Of a stretch of DNA of 64,000 nucleotides, positions 50,994 to 61,163 are shown piece after piece (position 1 is the first letter of the stretch; each line of letters starts with the position of its first letter). The stretch is from Halodesulfovibrio spirochaetisodalis (GTDB lineage Bacteria > Desulfobacterota > Desulfovibrionia > Desulfovibrionales > Desulfovibrionaceae): positions 1 to 64,000 of the forward strand of contig NZ_JXMS01000017.1 in NCBI RefSeq assembly GCF_001672295.1, given 5' to 3'. A program made the translations under genes and the position numbers. Under the pieces are notes generated by a model that was not told the DNA's origin, did no database searches, and saw only the letters and a list, made by a program, of their open reading frames with translations.

Positions 50994-53030
50994 ATGAAAT
51001 TTAACCTTAAGGCCCAGCTGCTATTACCAACGCTTTTAATCATCATCGTTGGAATGGGCACTGCTTCTTTTGTGTCATTCAAACAGGCTGAAGGTATTTT
51101 AAAAGACACGATGCTCCATCAGTCTGAGCAGGTAACACAAAGTCTCCAGACGCAGATGACATCATGGGTTAACGACATCAAACTTGCGCTGACAATTGCC
51201 TCAAAAAACACTTCTGTTAAACGAAGCATTCTCAGTGACGGATTGAACAAGACAGCTTACATCCGCGCCATATCATTCTGTCAAAACATGGTAAAAGAAT
51301 ACTCCTTTTACGAAGCAGTGGGTATGACGAACAGAGATGGTCTGGTAACTGTTTACTCTGACATCGAACAAGTTGGAAAAATCAGTATAGGTGATACCGA
51401 TTATTTTAAAAAAGCCATGAGTGGCTCGCCAGCTACTTCTGATGCAATACAAAGTAAAATGAACGGCGAACCGGTCTTTGTTGTTGCAACGCCGATTATT
51501 GACCGCGACACCGTCGTGGGCACTGTTATCGGTATTATCAAAATCAATACCTTTGCTGCAAAATACATTCAGCCTATCAAAATGGGTAAAACAGGGTATG
51601 CATTCCTTATGGCCAGATCAGGGCTCATCTGTGCGCACCCTGACAACTCAACAATCTTAAAAGCTAACCTGACTGACTACGATTGGGGAAAGACCCTCGC
51701 ATCGCAGGAGAACGGTACTGTGAACTACACTCATGAGGGTGTTGCTAAGATTGTTAGCTTTGTAAAAGAGCCGCTTACCGGCTGGACTATTGCTGTTACC
51801 ACGAATGTTGACGATATTTTCTCTTCTACAAAATCCATCCGTAATTCCAATATCCTGACAACAATACTTGTTGTTCTTGTGGTGGGTCTGGTCATCTTCC
51901 TGATTGTGCACAAAATCATTCTTGCGCTCACCAAAAGTGTCGCATTTGCAGAAGATGTTGCCAAAGGCTCACTGGATAATGAACTGACCGTGAACAGAAA
52001 TGATGAGATTGGTCTTCTGGCAACAGCACTAAACAAAATGACGGTTAATCTGCGCCAGATGATTTCAACTGCTGAGCAGAAGACATCTGAAGCAGAGCAA
52101 GAATCAGAGCGTGCGCATGTTGCCATGAAAGAAGCTGACGAAGCACGTAAGGAAGCCGAACTGGCAAAACGTCAGGGTATGTTGCAGGCTGCTGAACAGC
52201 TGGAAGCCATTGTAGAACACATCTCCACAACAGCAACCGAACTTGCAGCGCAGGTGGACGAGTCAAGCAAAGGGGCTGAGCTCCAGCTTGAACGCACCGG
52301 AGAAACAGCTACCGCAATTGAGCAAATGAATGCCACTGTGCTTGAGGTAGCCCGTAATGCGACCTCTGCGGCAAGTCATGCTGATGACACCAAGCTGAAG
52401 GCTGAAGAAGGGCAGGATGTTGTATCTTCAGTTGTACAGTCTATTGACGAAGTGAACGAACGTTCTCACAAGCTTACTGATAGCCTCGGAGCACTTGGAA
52501 GACGTGCTGAAGATATCGGAAGCGTTATGACTGTAATTACAGACATTGCTGACCAGACGAACCTTCTTGCACTGAACGCGGCAATTGAAGCTGCCAGAGC
52601 CGGTGAGGCAGGCAGAGGCTTTGCTGTTGTTGCTGATGAAGTTCGTAAGCTTGCAGAAAAAACCATGCAGGCAACACGCGAAGTTGATGAAGCTATTCAA
52701 GCTATTCAGGTTGCTTCTCAGGATAACATCAAGGGAATGCAGGCGACATCAGAAGTAGTTACCCGCACCACAAGCCTTGCCAGCGAAGCAGGCAATTCTT
52801 TGGGAGCTATTGTAGACGTAGCCATTGCCAACGCGGATCAGGTTCGCTCCATTGCTTCTGCAAGCGAAGAGCAGTCCGCAACCTCTGAGCAGATCGGCAA
52901 CAGTTCTGAAGAGATCAACAGAATTGCCATGGAAACCGCAGCAGGTATGCGGGAATCTTCCACTGCTGTGAATGAACTTGCGGAAATGACGCAACGTTTA
53001 CAACAAGTTGTTGACGAGCTGAAATCATAA
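50994..53030 (+). CDS. Methyl-accepting chemotaxis protein (dCache type)
   Basis: The receptor has TM1 at about 8-28 ([21 protein letters not shown]), a double-Cache periplasmic domain to about 285 (including [28 protein letters not shown] and [21 protein letters not shown]), TM2 near 285-307 ([21 protein letters not shown]), a HAMP domain and a long coiled signalling domain with the hairpin tip [30 protein letters not shown]. It ends VVDELKS, with no CheR/CheB tether pentapeptide. dCache domains usually sense amino acids or carboxylates. GGGAGGG precedes the ATG. The ligand is unknown. Confidence 0.95.
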   Translation: MKFNLKAQLLLPTLLIIIVGMGTASFVSFKQAEGILKDTMLHQSEQVTQSLQTQMTSWVNDIKLALTIASKNTSVKRSILSDGLNKTAYIRAISFCQNMVKEYSFYEAVGMTNRDGLVTVYSDIEQVGKISIGDTDYFKKAMSGSPATSDAIQSKMNGEPVFVVATPIIDRDTVVGTVIGIIKINTFAAKYIQPIKMGKTGYAFLMARSGLICAHPDNSTILKANLTDYDWGKTLASQENGTVNYTHEGVAKIVSFVKEPLTGWTIAVTTNVDDIFSSTKSIRNSNILTTILVVLVVGLVIFLIVHKIILALTKSVAFAEDVAKGSLDNELTVNRNDEIGLLATALNKMTVNLRQMISTAEQKTSEAEQESERAHVAMKEADEARKEAELAKRQGMLQAAEQLEAIVEHISTTATELAAQVDESSKGAELQLERTGETATAIEQMNATVLEVARNATSAASHADDTKLKAEEGQDVVSSVVQSIDEVNERSHKLTDSLGALGRRAEDIGSVMTVITDIADQTNLLALNAAIEAARAGEAGRGFAVVADEVRKLAEKTMQATREVDEAIQAIQVASQDNIKGMQATSEVVTRTTSLASEAGNSLGAIVDVAIANADQVRSIASASEEQSATSEQIGNSSEEINRIAMETAAGMRESSTAVNELAEMTQRLQQVVDELKS

Positions 53031-53040
53031 CAAAGTATCA

Positions 53041-53076
53041 AAGCTCCCTGCTGAACATTCAGCAGGGAGCTTTTTT
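53041..53076 (+). terminator. Terminator of the chemoreceptor gene
   Basis: AAGCTCCCTGCTGA pairs with TCAGCAGGGAGCTT, then a T run. Confidence 0.93.
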
Positions 53077-53648
53077 ATTACAACCAGTGCCACTCCATGA
53101 GCGGCTGCTAAAAAATGCCTGCCCGCATAAGCTACTATCCATGAGCTACAGTTATAATTTTTTCTGTATGCATCTACGAGACGTTGTCTGATGCACTGAA
53201 AAAACAAAGCCTATCGCTCCTGCATAGAAGAACCGGTTTCCCCCTCCCCTCTCTCTGAAGTCACGTTCAGCGCAAATCATGCCATTAAAATGCATGCTGC
53301 ATGACGCTTTTCGCCATACAGGTACATGCAAACAAATATTTCTTAAAACCTGTTTGGTATACACAACTAATTTCTTCAACCACTCAACATAGTAAGACAT
53401 CTCCCCACCATCCTTCTTGCTCCAAGAGGGGCATACGCCCGTAAACCCTCATCAGCAGCGGAGTATTTTCGTCCTTCTATTTTATAAGAGTTTTACCTAT
53501 ATTAACAAAGCCTTAGAGCGCATCTATTGATTGTTTCATCAACTAGTTGCTCTATTTTCAGGTTTCAGTTTTTTCACTTTAATCGCCTAAGCAATTTCAT
53601 GCGGACTATGCCCCCGCTACGACACAATTGCTTAAAAAGGACAACACG
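53077..53648. other. Intergenic region before the second cstA
   Basis: About 570 bases with no credible gene. An 82-codon minus frame (53,152-53,400) lacks family similarity and a Shine-Dalgarno site. CAACTAGTTG (53,539-53,548) is a small palindrome about 100 bases before cstA. The size of the gap suggests controlled expression of cstA. Confidence 0.4.
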
Positions 53649-55085
53649 ATGGTATACTTCTTTATTGCTGCCGGTATGCTGATCGCCGGTTACTTTGTGT
53701 ATGGTAAATTTGTTGAACGCGTTTTCGGCGCTGACGACTCCCGCCCTACACCTGTTATGCGCCTCGAAGACGGCGTTGACTTTGTGAAGATGAATCCCAA
53801 GAAAATTTTTCTTATCCAGATTCTGAACATTGCCGGTCTCGGCCCTATTTTCGGGCCTATCCTCGGGGCGCTCTACGGCCCAACTGCGCTCATCTGGGTT
53901 GTGCTCGGCTGTATCTTCGGCGGTGCAGTGCATGACTACTTCTCCGGTATGATGTCTATCCGCAACGAGGGTAAATCCTTGCCGGAACTGGTAGGCATCA
54001 ACCTTGGTGGTACTGCTAAGCAGGTGCTGAACGTTGTAGCACTCACTCTGCTCATTCTGGTGGGTGTTGTTTTCGTTCTCGGCCCTGCAAAGCTTCTTGC
54101 ACAAAAAATCAACTTTGGTTTTGATGCTGCAACCGCAAGCCTTGTCTGGTCCGGTGTTATCTTTGTGTACTACTTTGCAGCCACTATCCTTCCTGTGGAT
54201 AAAATCATCGGACGCATATACCCGTTCTTTGGTGCTGCATTGCTGTTCATGGCATTCGGCCTTGTTACCATGCTCATGGTAAAAGGGTACACTCTGTTCC
54301 CCAACGGCGTGGACTTTACAGTAAACACTCATCCAAAAGACCTGCCGCTGTGGCCACTTATCTTCATCACCATTGCCTGTGGTGCTATCTCCGGTTTCCA
54401 CGCAACCCAATCCCCTATGATGGCTCGCTGTCTTCCTAAAGAGACAATGGGACGCCCTGTTTTCTTCGGTGCAATGATCGGTGAAGGGCTTATCGGCCTT
54501 ATCTGGGTTACTCTGGGTATGAGCTTCTACCAGTCTCCAGAAGCGCTTCAAGGTGCTCTGGCAAACGGTGGCCCTGCTGCTGTTGTCGACCAGATTTCTC
54601 TTACTCTCATGGGTGACTTCGGCGGACTCCTTGCTGTTCTTGGTGTTATTGCTCTGCCGATTACTTCCGGTGATACTGCATTCCGCTCTGCCCGCCTGAT
54701 CATTGCCGACTACCTAAAGTTCTCTCAGGTCAAAGCATCGCAGCGCCTGTTCATTGCTGTGCCGTTATTTGTTCTTGGCTTCATTATCACCAAGACGGAC
54801 TTCGGTATCCTGTGGCGCTACTTCGGCCTTGTGAACCAGTCTCTCGCAGTGATGGTTCTGTGGACAACAGCCGTATACCTTGCCCGTGAAAACAAACTGC
54901 ATTGGATTGCAAGTATTCCGGCAACATTCATGACTGTGATTTGTTCCACCTACATTCTCTACAATAAAGTAGGACTCGGACTGGATTACCACATCTCCTG
55001 CATTGCCGGTGTAGCCATCGGTTTTGCCTGCATGGGCTGGTTCCTTGTTAAAAAAGGCAGCCTTGTCCCTGTTCCTGTAAAATAG
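53649..55085 (+). CDS. CstA family carbon starvation carrier, copy 2
   Basis: The 478-residue carrier has the same layout as 38,102-39,562: MVYFFIAAGMLIAGYFVYGKFVE, LEDGVDFVKMNPKKIFLIQILNIAGLGPIFGPILGALYGP, VHDYFSGMMSIRNEGKSL and ACGAISGFHATQSPMMARCL. By eye about two thirds of residues are identical. Start ATG 53649 follows AAAAGGA; the longer frame from 53628 is less likely. It lies opposite in direction to the first copy. The substrate may be pyruvate or peptides. Confidence 0.92.
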   Translation: MVYFFIAAGMLIAGYFVYGKFVERVFGADDSRPTPVMRLEDGVDFVKMNPKKIFLIQILNIAGLGPIFGPILGALYGPTALIWVVLGCIFGGAVHDYFSGMMSIRNEGKSLPELVGINLGGTAKQVLNVVALTLLILVGVVFVLGPAKLLAQKINFGFDAATASLVWSGVIFVYYFAATILPVDKIIGRIYPFFGAALLFMAFGLVTMLMVKGYTLFPNGVDFTVNTHPKDLPLWPLIFITIACGAISGFHATQSPMMARCLPKETMGRPVFFGAMIGEGLIGLIWVTLGMSFYQSPEALQGALANGGPAAVVDQISLTLMGDFGGLLAVLGVIALPITSGDTAFRSARLIIADYLKFSQVKASQRLFIAVPLFVLGFIITKTDFGILWRYFGLVNQSLAVMVLWTTAVYLARENKLHWIASIPATFMTVICSTYILYNKVGLGLDYHISCIAGVAIGFACMGWFLVKKGSLVPVPVK

Positions 55086-55102
55086 CGCCTTTCCTAAAAC
55101 AT

Positions 55103-55138
55103 AAAAACGCCGCAGGCATACTGCCTGCGGCGTTTTTT
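55103..55138. terminator. Terminator of the second cstA
   Basis: AAAAACGCCGCAGGC pairs with GCCTGCGGCGTTTTTT. A and T runs flank it, so it also suits the minus-strand gene at 55,205. Confidence 0.94.
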
Positions 55139-55204
55139 ATAAATTTCGTGTTGAATAACTCTCAAGCTCATCAGGCTACAACAAACCTGTACTGCGCTAC
55201 TCCG

Positions 55205-55396
55205 TTACTCTGTGTCGTTTTTCTGTTTTGACTTATGCGCTCTGGCAAGCGTAATCCCTGCAACAAAGCCGGGCACCATCCCTAACGCAATAGCTCTGGG
55301 AAGGTTTGGTAAAAAGCCGATCAGGTAGCCCAGGACACCGATGGAAGCCCCGATAAAAATACCGCGAACAACAAAGTTAGGTGCTTCTTTTGACAT
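55205..55396 (-). CDS. Small two-span membrane protein
   Basis: The 63-residue product has two hydrophobic segments (VRGIFIGASIGVLGYLIGFLP and IALGMVPGFVAGITLARA) rich in Gly, with a charged tail HKSKQKNDTE. AAGGAG precedes the ATG at good spacing and the frame is well isolated, so I accept it as a gene. Glycine-zipper-like spacing suggests membrane helix packing. The function is unknown. Confidence 0.7.
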   Translation of the reverse strand: MSKEAPNFVVRGIFIGASIGVLGYLIGFLPNLPRAIALGMVPGFVAGITLARAHKSKQKNDTE

Positions 55397-55482
55397 GCTT
55401 ACTCCTTACATTAGCGCTGCATGGTACGGTGCGGTGCCAGTGCGTGTCAATTGACATTCAAGCTTATTCATCCCTTGGTTAC

Positions 55483-57066
55483 TCACCTGTTCCCGTTACG
55501 TTTCATCGCTTCTTCCATTGTCAATTTCTGTACAGTATCAAGGGAGCAACGCTGCAATGCAATATGCCGAATTCTCCACGGCCCCTTCACCACCTTACCT
55601 TTTGCTGCTCTCGCAATGGCCTTCAACATCCCGCTAAAAATAAACATATGCACCGGATATAGTGAATACCAGTACGCCATCCCCCACAATCCTTTTGGAT
55701 GAAAGTATGCAATCATGCGTAGTTCAGAAACATGCTCAGCTCCAGTTGTTACAGGAAGCACTGTAAATTCAAGCAATGCCTCACCGGGGAGCTTCATTTC
55801 CGCAAGCAACAATAGTCTTCGGTTTTCCTGAATATCTAATACACGCCAAAAATCCAGCGCATCGCCGATAAACAGCTCCTGCGGGTCACGCCTTCCTCTC
55901 CTGAGTCCCGGCCCACCTACAATCTTGTCGATGAAACCGCGGATGCGCCACAGATAGTCATCCTTGTCCCAGCCGTTATCGCCACCCACACGTTTTACAA
56001 CACCCCACACCTGCTCAACACTATCGCGTATGTGCACGGCATGAGCAGAATACAAGGTTGTACCGCCTGCAAAGGTGCTGTCACCGCAAGTAACCCATTC
56101 AGGCACTTCCGGCTCACCTGCATCTGTCCAGCTAGTGTCCACGGTATGCTGCCGAACCCGTTCCAGCGCTAAGTGGACTGACTCTCTTACTGTCAGTAAT
56201 TCCTGCGGGATAATTTCCTGAATACTATTTTCTGAGCAGACAACATTATTGCGCAACCCTTCAACAAGCGGCCTTGCAAGGCTCGTCGGTACCGGCGTAA
56301 CCAGATTTATCCACAAGGAGCTAAGGCGTGGTGTAAGAACGGGTACAGGGAATATTATTCGTTTACGCAACCTTGCTTCTTTTCTGTAAATCTCAAACAG
56401 CTCTTTGTAGGAAACGATATCCGGCCCGCCGATGTCATACGTCTTGTTAGCTGTTTCAGGGTGATCCAGCACACCGGTAAGATATGTAAGTACATTGGAA
56501 ACGGCGATGGGCTGACATTTACTATTCACCCAGCGAGGTGTCACCATCATCGGCAAACGGTCAACAAGATACCGCAACAATTCAAACGAGGCACTTCCTG
56601 CGCCGATTATCTGCGCTGCGCGCAGCACGGTAACAGGCACATCTGAAAGGGACAGAATCTTGGCAACTTCTGCCCGTGAGGCCAGATGCTTGCTCAAATT
56701 AGGATCGTCAGGGACAAGGCCGGAAAGATAGATAATTCGTTTTACACGATTAATCCGGCAAGCCTGCACCATATTATACGCAGCCTTACGGTCTGCATCA
56801 CGAAAATCCTTATGCGAAGGATTCATGGAATGGATAAGATAATACGCAACACCACAGCCACGGGCGGCATCCATTGTGCCTTTTCCGGAAACCATATCTC
56901 CCTCAATGACTTCCAGATTTTCATGTGTAGCCCACGGTCTGCTATCCAGCTTGCGTCTTGAACGCACAAGTACACGAACTTTTTTACCTTGCGACAAAAG
57001 AAGAGGCACAAGCCTTCCGCCTATATATCCTGTCGCACCGGTAACTAAAATCGGTTTATCCTGCAT
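55483..57066 (-). CDS. SDR-family NAD(P)-binding protein with DUF2867 domain
   Basis: The N-terminal part is an atypical short-chain dehydrogenase/epimerase: ILVTGATGYIGGRLVPLLLSQGKKVRVLVRSRRKL (GxxGxxG) and YYLIHSMN, then IYLSGLV and RAAQIIGAGSASFELLRYL. The last ~170 residues (LYSAHAVHIRDSVEQVWGVVKRVGGDNGW to FHPKGLWGMAYWYSLYPVHMFIF) form a DUF2867/SRPBCC-like domain. Start ATG 57066 follows GGAG; the frame extends to 57081. This architecture is common in bacteria, but its substrate is not known. Confidence 0.88.
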   Translation of the reverse strand: MQDKPILVTGATGYIGGRLVPLLLSQGKKVRVLVRSRRKLDSRPWATHENLEVIEGDMVSGKGTMDAARGCGVAYYLIHSMNPSHKDFRDADRKAAYNMVQACRINRVKRIIYLSGLVPDDPNLSKHLASRAEVAKILSLSDVPVTVLRAAQIIGAGSASFELLRYLVDRLPMMVTPRWVNSKCQPIAVSNVLTYLTGVLDHPETANKTYDIGGPDIVSYKELFEIYRKEARLRKRIIFPVPVLTPRLSSLWINLVTPVPTSLARPLVEGLRNNVVCSENSIQEIIPQELLTVRESVHLALERVRQHTVDTSWTDAGEPEVPEWVTCGDSTFAGGTTLYSAHAVHIRDSVEQVWGVVKRVGGDNGWDKDDYLWRIRGFIDKIVGGPGLRRGRRDPQELFIGDALDFWRVLDIQENRRLLLLAEMKLPGEALLEFTVLPVTTGAEHVSELRMIAYFHPKGLWGMAYWYSLYPVHMFIFSGMLKAIARAAKGKVVKGPWRIRHIALQRCSLDTVQKLTMEEAMKRNGNR

Positions 57067-57261
57067 GCAGTTCTCCTGCATAAAGCGTTATGCAACCTGT
57101 CACTATTTGGCCGCAAAGTTTTCATCAATCCGAAACATACCGCACTTTGCCCCAATCTTCGTCTATTTTTTCAGTTATCCCCGTATTGCAGAACTTTGTA
57201 AGCGTGGTATTCTTAGCCTTTCCCAAGTACTGCGTATGGAATGATTGTCCGTGGAGGGCAC

Positions 57262-58971
57262 ATGGCACCGCTGAGTAAGTCCAAAAAATCTTCTGCTTCA
57301 TCCACAAGCTCAAATAAAGCATCAGATACCGCTGAGGAACGCTGGCTACTGCCTGAAGAAGCCCGTGCAAACCTTACTGAGCTCTTCAAACAATTAAAGA
57401 AAAATATAGAACTGCATGTGGTAACTGACTCTGATGAAGAGAATATGTTCAATACAGTAACCAAACAGTTTGCATTTGATATCTCGCGCCTTTCTTCGAA
57501 AATATCTGTGACTCATCACTCCGTGAACGACAACTTCTCAAAAAAGCATGAGGTCACACTTTCCCCCACACTTTTGTTTAATCCAGATGAATACGACATC
57601 CGCTTTACAGGAGCTCCCTTAGGTGAAGAAGGAAAAGCCTTTATTGAGACAATCCTCCACATATCCCTTGGTGTCAGCTCTCTTTCTGAAACATCCAAAA
57701 CCATTCTCTCCGAGCTGCAGGAACCTCGACACATACGCATGTTTTCTTCTCCCGGCTGCCCGTATTGCCCTGCTCAATTTATGAACGCAGTGCAGGCGGC
57801 AATTGAAAAACCAAAGCTCATACGAGCAGACTGCATAGATTCTGACGAGTTTCCGGCTCTTACAAAACAGTACGGGGTAGGCTCTGTACCGCATACCTCC
57901 TTCAGTGAATCTTACCATAGAATCGGCCTGATGCCTCAAGAGCGGTTCTGTCTCGAATTGCTCATGCTGCGCGATGCTGAAGAAGTCTTACGGGAACAGG
58001 AATGGGCAGAGGAGCCCGAAGAAGAAGGAAAGGTATACGACCTTATTATCCTAGGAGCAGGCCCCGCAGGGCTCACAGCCGCTATCTATGCAAAACGTTC
58101 CGGACTGAATTCTGTTGTACTTGATACATCTGTTATCGGCGGACAGGTTATGACAACTCCCGTGGTGGAGAACTATCCCGGGTTCCGCAGTGTGGGCGGG
58201 ACTGCCCTTGTGGAAATTCTTACAGCACATACACGGGAGTATTCAAACATACGCGAAAACCAGTTGATACACTCTGTCAGCATCAAAGATGTCATTGAAG
58301 TACAAACAGCTGAGCGGAGGTATTCTGCCAAGGCTCTCATTTTTGCCACAGGAACAGAATGGCGATCTCTCGGTGTTGAAGGTGAAACAAAGTACTTCGG
58401 AACCGGAGTCACCCATTGTGCAGCATGCGACGGATATATGTTCCGTGGAAAACATGTGGTCATGGTAGGCGGAGGCAACACAGCTCTTACCGACGCCTTG
58501 CACCTTAAAAATCTGGGAATTGATGTGACTATCATTCACAGACGGGACGCACTTCGGGCACAACAGACATTACAGGATGCCATTGCGCGGGAAGCAATCC
58601 CCGTCATTTTCAATACAGTCATCAGCAAAATTTACGGAACCGATAAAGAACTTCTTGGAGTAATACTGACAAACACCGAAACCGGAAAAACAACAGATCA
58701 TCCATGCGAAGGTGTCTTTATCGCCATTGGGATGGATCCGAATTCCCAGCTTGCAGAGCAAATCGGTGTTGCCTTGAATTCAGATAAAACTATCCATGTG
58801 GACGCAAGAATGCGAACCAACATTCCACGAATATACGCAGCAGGCGATGTGAACGGTGGTATCCGGCAGATTGTCACTGCTGTAAGCGATGGTGCTGTAG
58901 CCGCAATGTCTGCCTTTGAAGATCTGCAGCAACCTTATTGGGCTTCAGAAAAAACGGAACCATCACTCTAA
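57262..58971 (+). CDS. Thioredoxin reductase fused to protein disulfide oxidoreductase-like domain
   Basis: The protein has an N-terminal ~240-residue part of two thioredoxin folds, the second with the redox motif CPYC (about 166-169), and a C-terminal flavoprotein. The latter has FAD motif DLIILGAGPAGLTAAIYA, the active-site CAAC in THCAACDGYM (about 386-389), NADPH motif VVMVGGGNTALTDAL and AAGDVNGGIRQIVTAVSDGA. It resembles AhpF/PDO-TrxR architectures that pass electrons from NAD(P)H to a partner such as a peroxiredoxin. Start ATG 57262 follows GGAGGG; 57241 gives seven more residues. No peroxiredoxin is adjacent. Confidence 0.9.
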   Translation: MAPLSKSKKSSASSTSSNKASDTAEERWLLPEEARANLTELFKQLKKNIELHVVTDSDEENMFNTVTKQFAFDISRLSSKISVTHHSVNDNFSKKHEVTLSPTLLFNPDEYDIRFTGAPLGEEGKAFIETILHISLGVSSLSETSKTILSELQEPRHIRMFSSPGCPYCPAQFMNAVQAAIEKPKLIRADCIDSDEFPALTKQYGVGSVPHTSFSESYHRIGLMPQERFCLELLMLRDAEEVLREQEWAEEPEEEGKVYDLIILGAGPAGLTAAIYAKRSGLNSVVLDTSVIGGQVMTTPVVENYPGFRSVGGTALVEILTAHTREYSNIRENQLIHSVSIKDVIEVQTAERRYSAKALIFATGTEWRSLGVEGETKYFGTGVTHCAACDGYMFRGKHVVMVGGGNTALTDALHLKNLGIDVTIIHRRDALRAQQTLQDAIAREAIPVIFNTVISKIYGTDKELLGVILTNTETGKTTDHPCEGVFIAIGMDPNSQLAEQIGVALNSDKTIHVDARMRTNIPRIYAAGDVNGGIRQIVTAVSDGAVAAMSAFEDLQQPYWASEKTEPSL

Positions 58972-59030
58972 GTATCCGACGCAGCAAGGTTGGCCTGTTC
59001 TGTGGCAACCGCCTTCAGGAACAGGAAACA

Positions 59031-59083
59031 AAAAAACTCAAATCCGCTAAAAGCATCACTGCTTGAACGAATTTGAGTTTTTT
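59031..59083. terminator. Bidirectional terminator
   Basis: AAAAAACTCAAAT pairs with ATTTGAGTTTTTT over a long loop containing a smaller AAGCA/TGCTT hairpin. It separates convergent genes. Confidence 0.82.
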
Positions 59084-59172
59084 GTTGAATCACAGCTCGG
59101 TGTAGCCGTGAAATCAAATCCCCCCACGGGATATTCTCGCGCACTGAGCATTTCTAGTATTCGGTACGCTTC

Positions 59173-59796
59173 CTACCTATTACGGGCAAAATCCAGCAAT
59201 GTTTGAATAGAGGAAAGCTGTTCAGCATCAGGACTTTTAAAGTTCCCCCCGACACCCACAACTTCACTGCTCTGCACAAAATGTTTCGGAATAAATTCCA
59301 GTTGCTGAATAGGTGGAGTTTCCTGAGTTTGCTTAGTTTCACCGTTGTCATCTGCTGACTTCACAACAGGTCTCTTGAAATACAGAAACATGCGTTCCCC
59401 CAGCAGGTCTTCCATCGAACGTAGCATCGCGTTTGCGATGCCGCCTTTGAATTGCAAAAAAGCACCGTGAGGAGACACATTACGCATAACCCCCGTAACC
59501 TTTTTACCTGTTGGTCGAAAAAGGGTTAACACCACAGGCAGATTAGTGGGATATCGTTTACTGGTACGCTGAGCATCACACTTCATAATGCGCACAAGCT
59601 GCGCATTCTCCTGCACAGCCTCATAGGTAAAAGCGGTACTTCCCCGCTCATTCCATAAGGATACTGCCCCACGCTGTGACAGCGCACGCGCTCCGGACAT
59701 TCCGCATCGACCACAGACAACAAAGAAATAAATTGCATCTGCGTAGAGAAGCCCCTTTTTCCCCCCGCAATTCGGACATACTTTTGGAATCATCAT
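59173..59796 (-). CDS. Zinc-ribbon (Lar-like) and PilZ domain protein
   Basis: The N-terminus has CPNCGG (Cys7, Cys10) and CGRCG (Cys28, Cys31) with SLWNERG after it, matching the zinc ribbon of Lar-type restriction-alleviation proteins. A PilZ domain follows: RTSKR (77-81, the RxxxR motif) and NVSPHGA (107-113, matching (D/N)xSxxG), so c-di-GMP binding is likely. The rest is a linker and a helical tail. I start at ATG 59796 after GGGGGG with six bases between; the longer frame begins with GTG at 59862. The target is unknown. Confidence 0.82.
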   Translation of the reverse strand: MMIPKVCPNCGGKKGLLYADAIYFFVVCGRCGMSGARALSQRGAVSLWNERGSTAFTYEAVQENAQLVRIMKCDAQRTSKRYPTNLPVVLTLFRPTGKKVTGVMRNVSPHGAFLQFKGGIANAMLRSMEDLLGERMFLYFKRPVVKSADDNGETKQTQETPPIQQLEFIPKHFVQSSEVVGVGGNFKSPDAEQLSSIQTLLDFARNR

Positions 59797-59993
59797 ACTC
59801 GGCCCCCCAAACACGGATTCCACACAATGTTGTTGCATTGTGCTCATATTGTTCGACTGCACTATATCTAAAATATAAAATAACTTAAACCTCTAGCACC
59901 TGTTTTCCCGCCATATATACTCTTTACTCTATGCTGCGCACCAGCTACCACATAGCCATATCTTCCCAAAACACACCATCGGATTCAAACCAC

Positions 59994-61106
59994 ATGATTA
60001 CACCAGACCAATATCAGACAGTTTCAAACCTTCTTCTCATATGGTTTGAAGCAAACAAGCGCCCCCTGCCGTGGCGTGAACACTATACTCCATACCACGT
60101 TTGGGTTTCTGAAATAATGCTTCAGCAAACCCAGATGGAGCGCGGAGTGGCCTATTTTACCCGCTGGATGCAGGAGTTGCCGGACGTATCATCCGTTGCA
60201 AATGCCCATGAAGACTTCTTACTCAAACTTTGGGAAGGTCTTGGCTATTACTCCCGAGTCCGTAATCTCCATAAGGCAGCAAAAGTCATTGCAACAGAAC
60301 ACGGCGGCATCTTTCCAGAAGACTACGCTGCAATACGCGCCCTTCCGGGAATCGGCGACTATACTGCCGGAGCGATTGCCTCTATTGCCTTCAATCAGGA
60401 TGTTATCTGTGTGGATGCGAATGTTGAGCGTGTATTTGCAAGGCTGTTTGATATTGATACGCCGGTTAAGCAAAAACATAATATGGAATTTATTCGCAAG
60501 ACGGTCACGGCTATGCTCCCTGCAGGACATGCACGCGAATTCAATCAGGCTCTCATGGAATTCGGGGCATTGCTTTGCAGCAAAAAGCCAAAATGCCACC
60601 TGTGTCCATTAAATCTATTCTGCGAGGCCTACCATCTTGGCATCCCGCACGAGCGTCCGGTACCAGTTGCCAAAAAAGAGATTAAAAACATCACAGTGGC
60701 CACAGGTTTTCTTGTGCACAATGGCAAGGTGTATATCCAGAAACGTCCTGAAACGGGCGTCTGGGCAGGATTCTGGGAATTACCCGGCGGATCTGTTGAA
60801 AAGGATGAAACTCCAGAAGAAGCCGTGATTCGTGAATTCATGGAAGAAACTGAGTTTCCGGTTCGCATTCATGACAAAATCACTATCGTTAAACATGGCT
60901 ACACAACCTACCGTGTCACCATGCATTGTTATTTCCTGACACTTGCACAGGAACATTCGCCAGAACCCGTTCTACATGCTGCCACAGCGTACCGATGGGT
61001 GACGATGGACGAACTTGATGAAGTCACCCTTCCTGCAGGTCACAGGAAGCTTCTTGACCATCTGCAGACAGATTTACGGCTCGCACCACTTTTGGAAAAC
61101 AGCTAG
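59994..61106 (+). CDS. mutY: Adenine DNA glycosylase MutY with C-terminal NUDIX domain
   Basis: MutY removes A paired with 8-oxoG. The N-terminal part has WVSEIMLQQTQMERG (catalytic Glu), the helix-hairpin-helix LPGIGDYTAGAIASIAF with the catalytic Asp in VDANVERVFAR, and the 4Fe-4S ligands CSKKPKCHLCPLNLFC. The C-terminal part carries a complete-looking NUDIX box, GSVEKDETPEEAVIREFMEETEF, as in MutT-like hydrolases; in classical MutY this domain only recognises 8-oxoG. I start at ATG 59994; 59931 is possible. With mutM in the same window it makes a GO-type repair set. Confidence 0.93.
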   Translation: MITPDQYQTVSNLLLIWFEANKRPLPWREHYTPYHVWVSEIMLQQTQMERGVAYFTRWMQELPDVSSVANAHEDFLLKLWEGLGYYSRVRNLHKAAKVIATEHGGIFPEDYAAIRALPGIGDYTAGAIASIAFNQDVICVDANVERVFARLFDIDTPVKQKHNMEFIRKTVTAMLPAGHAREFNQALMEFGALLCSKKPKCHLCPLNLFCEAYHLGIPHERPVPVAKKEIKNITVATGFLVHNGKVYIQKRPETGVWAGFWELPGGSVEKDETPEEAVIREFMEETEFPVRIHDKITIVKHGYTTYRVTMHCYFLTLAQEHSPEPVLHAATAYRWVTMDELDEVTLPAGHRKLLDHLQTDLRLAPLLENS

Positions 61107-61163
61107 TTTATAAGACGCCACCACTCTGGAGACCGCGAATTTACTTGCCTCACAAGGGGGTTC

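Noticed and set aside
53152-53400. 82-codon minus-strand frame
   Set aside because: No Shine-Dalgarno site, no recognisable motif, and the area looks non-coding.
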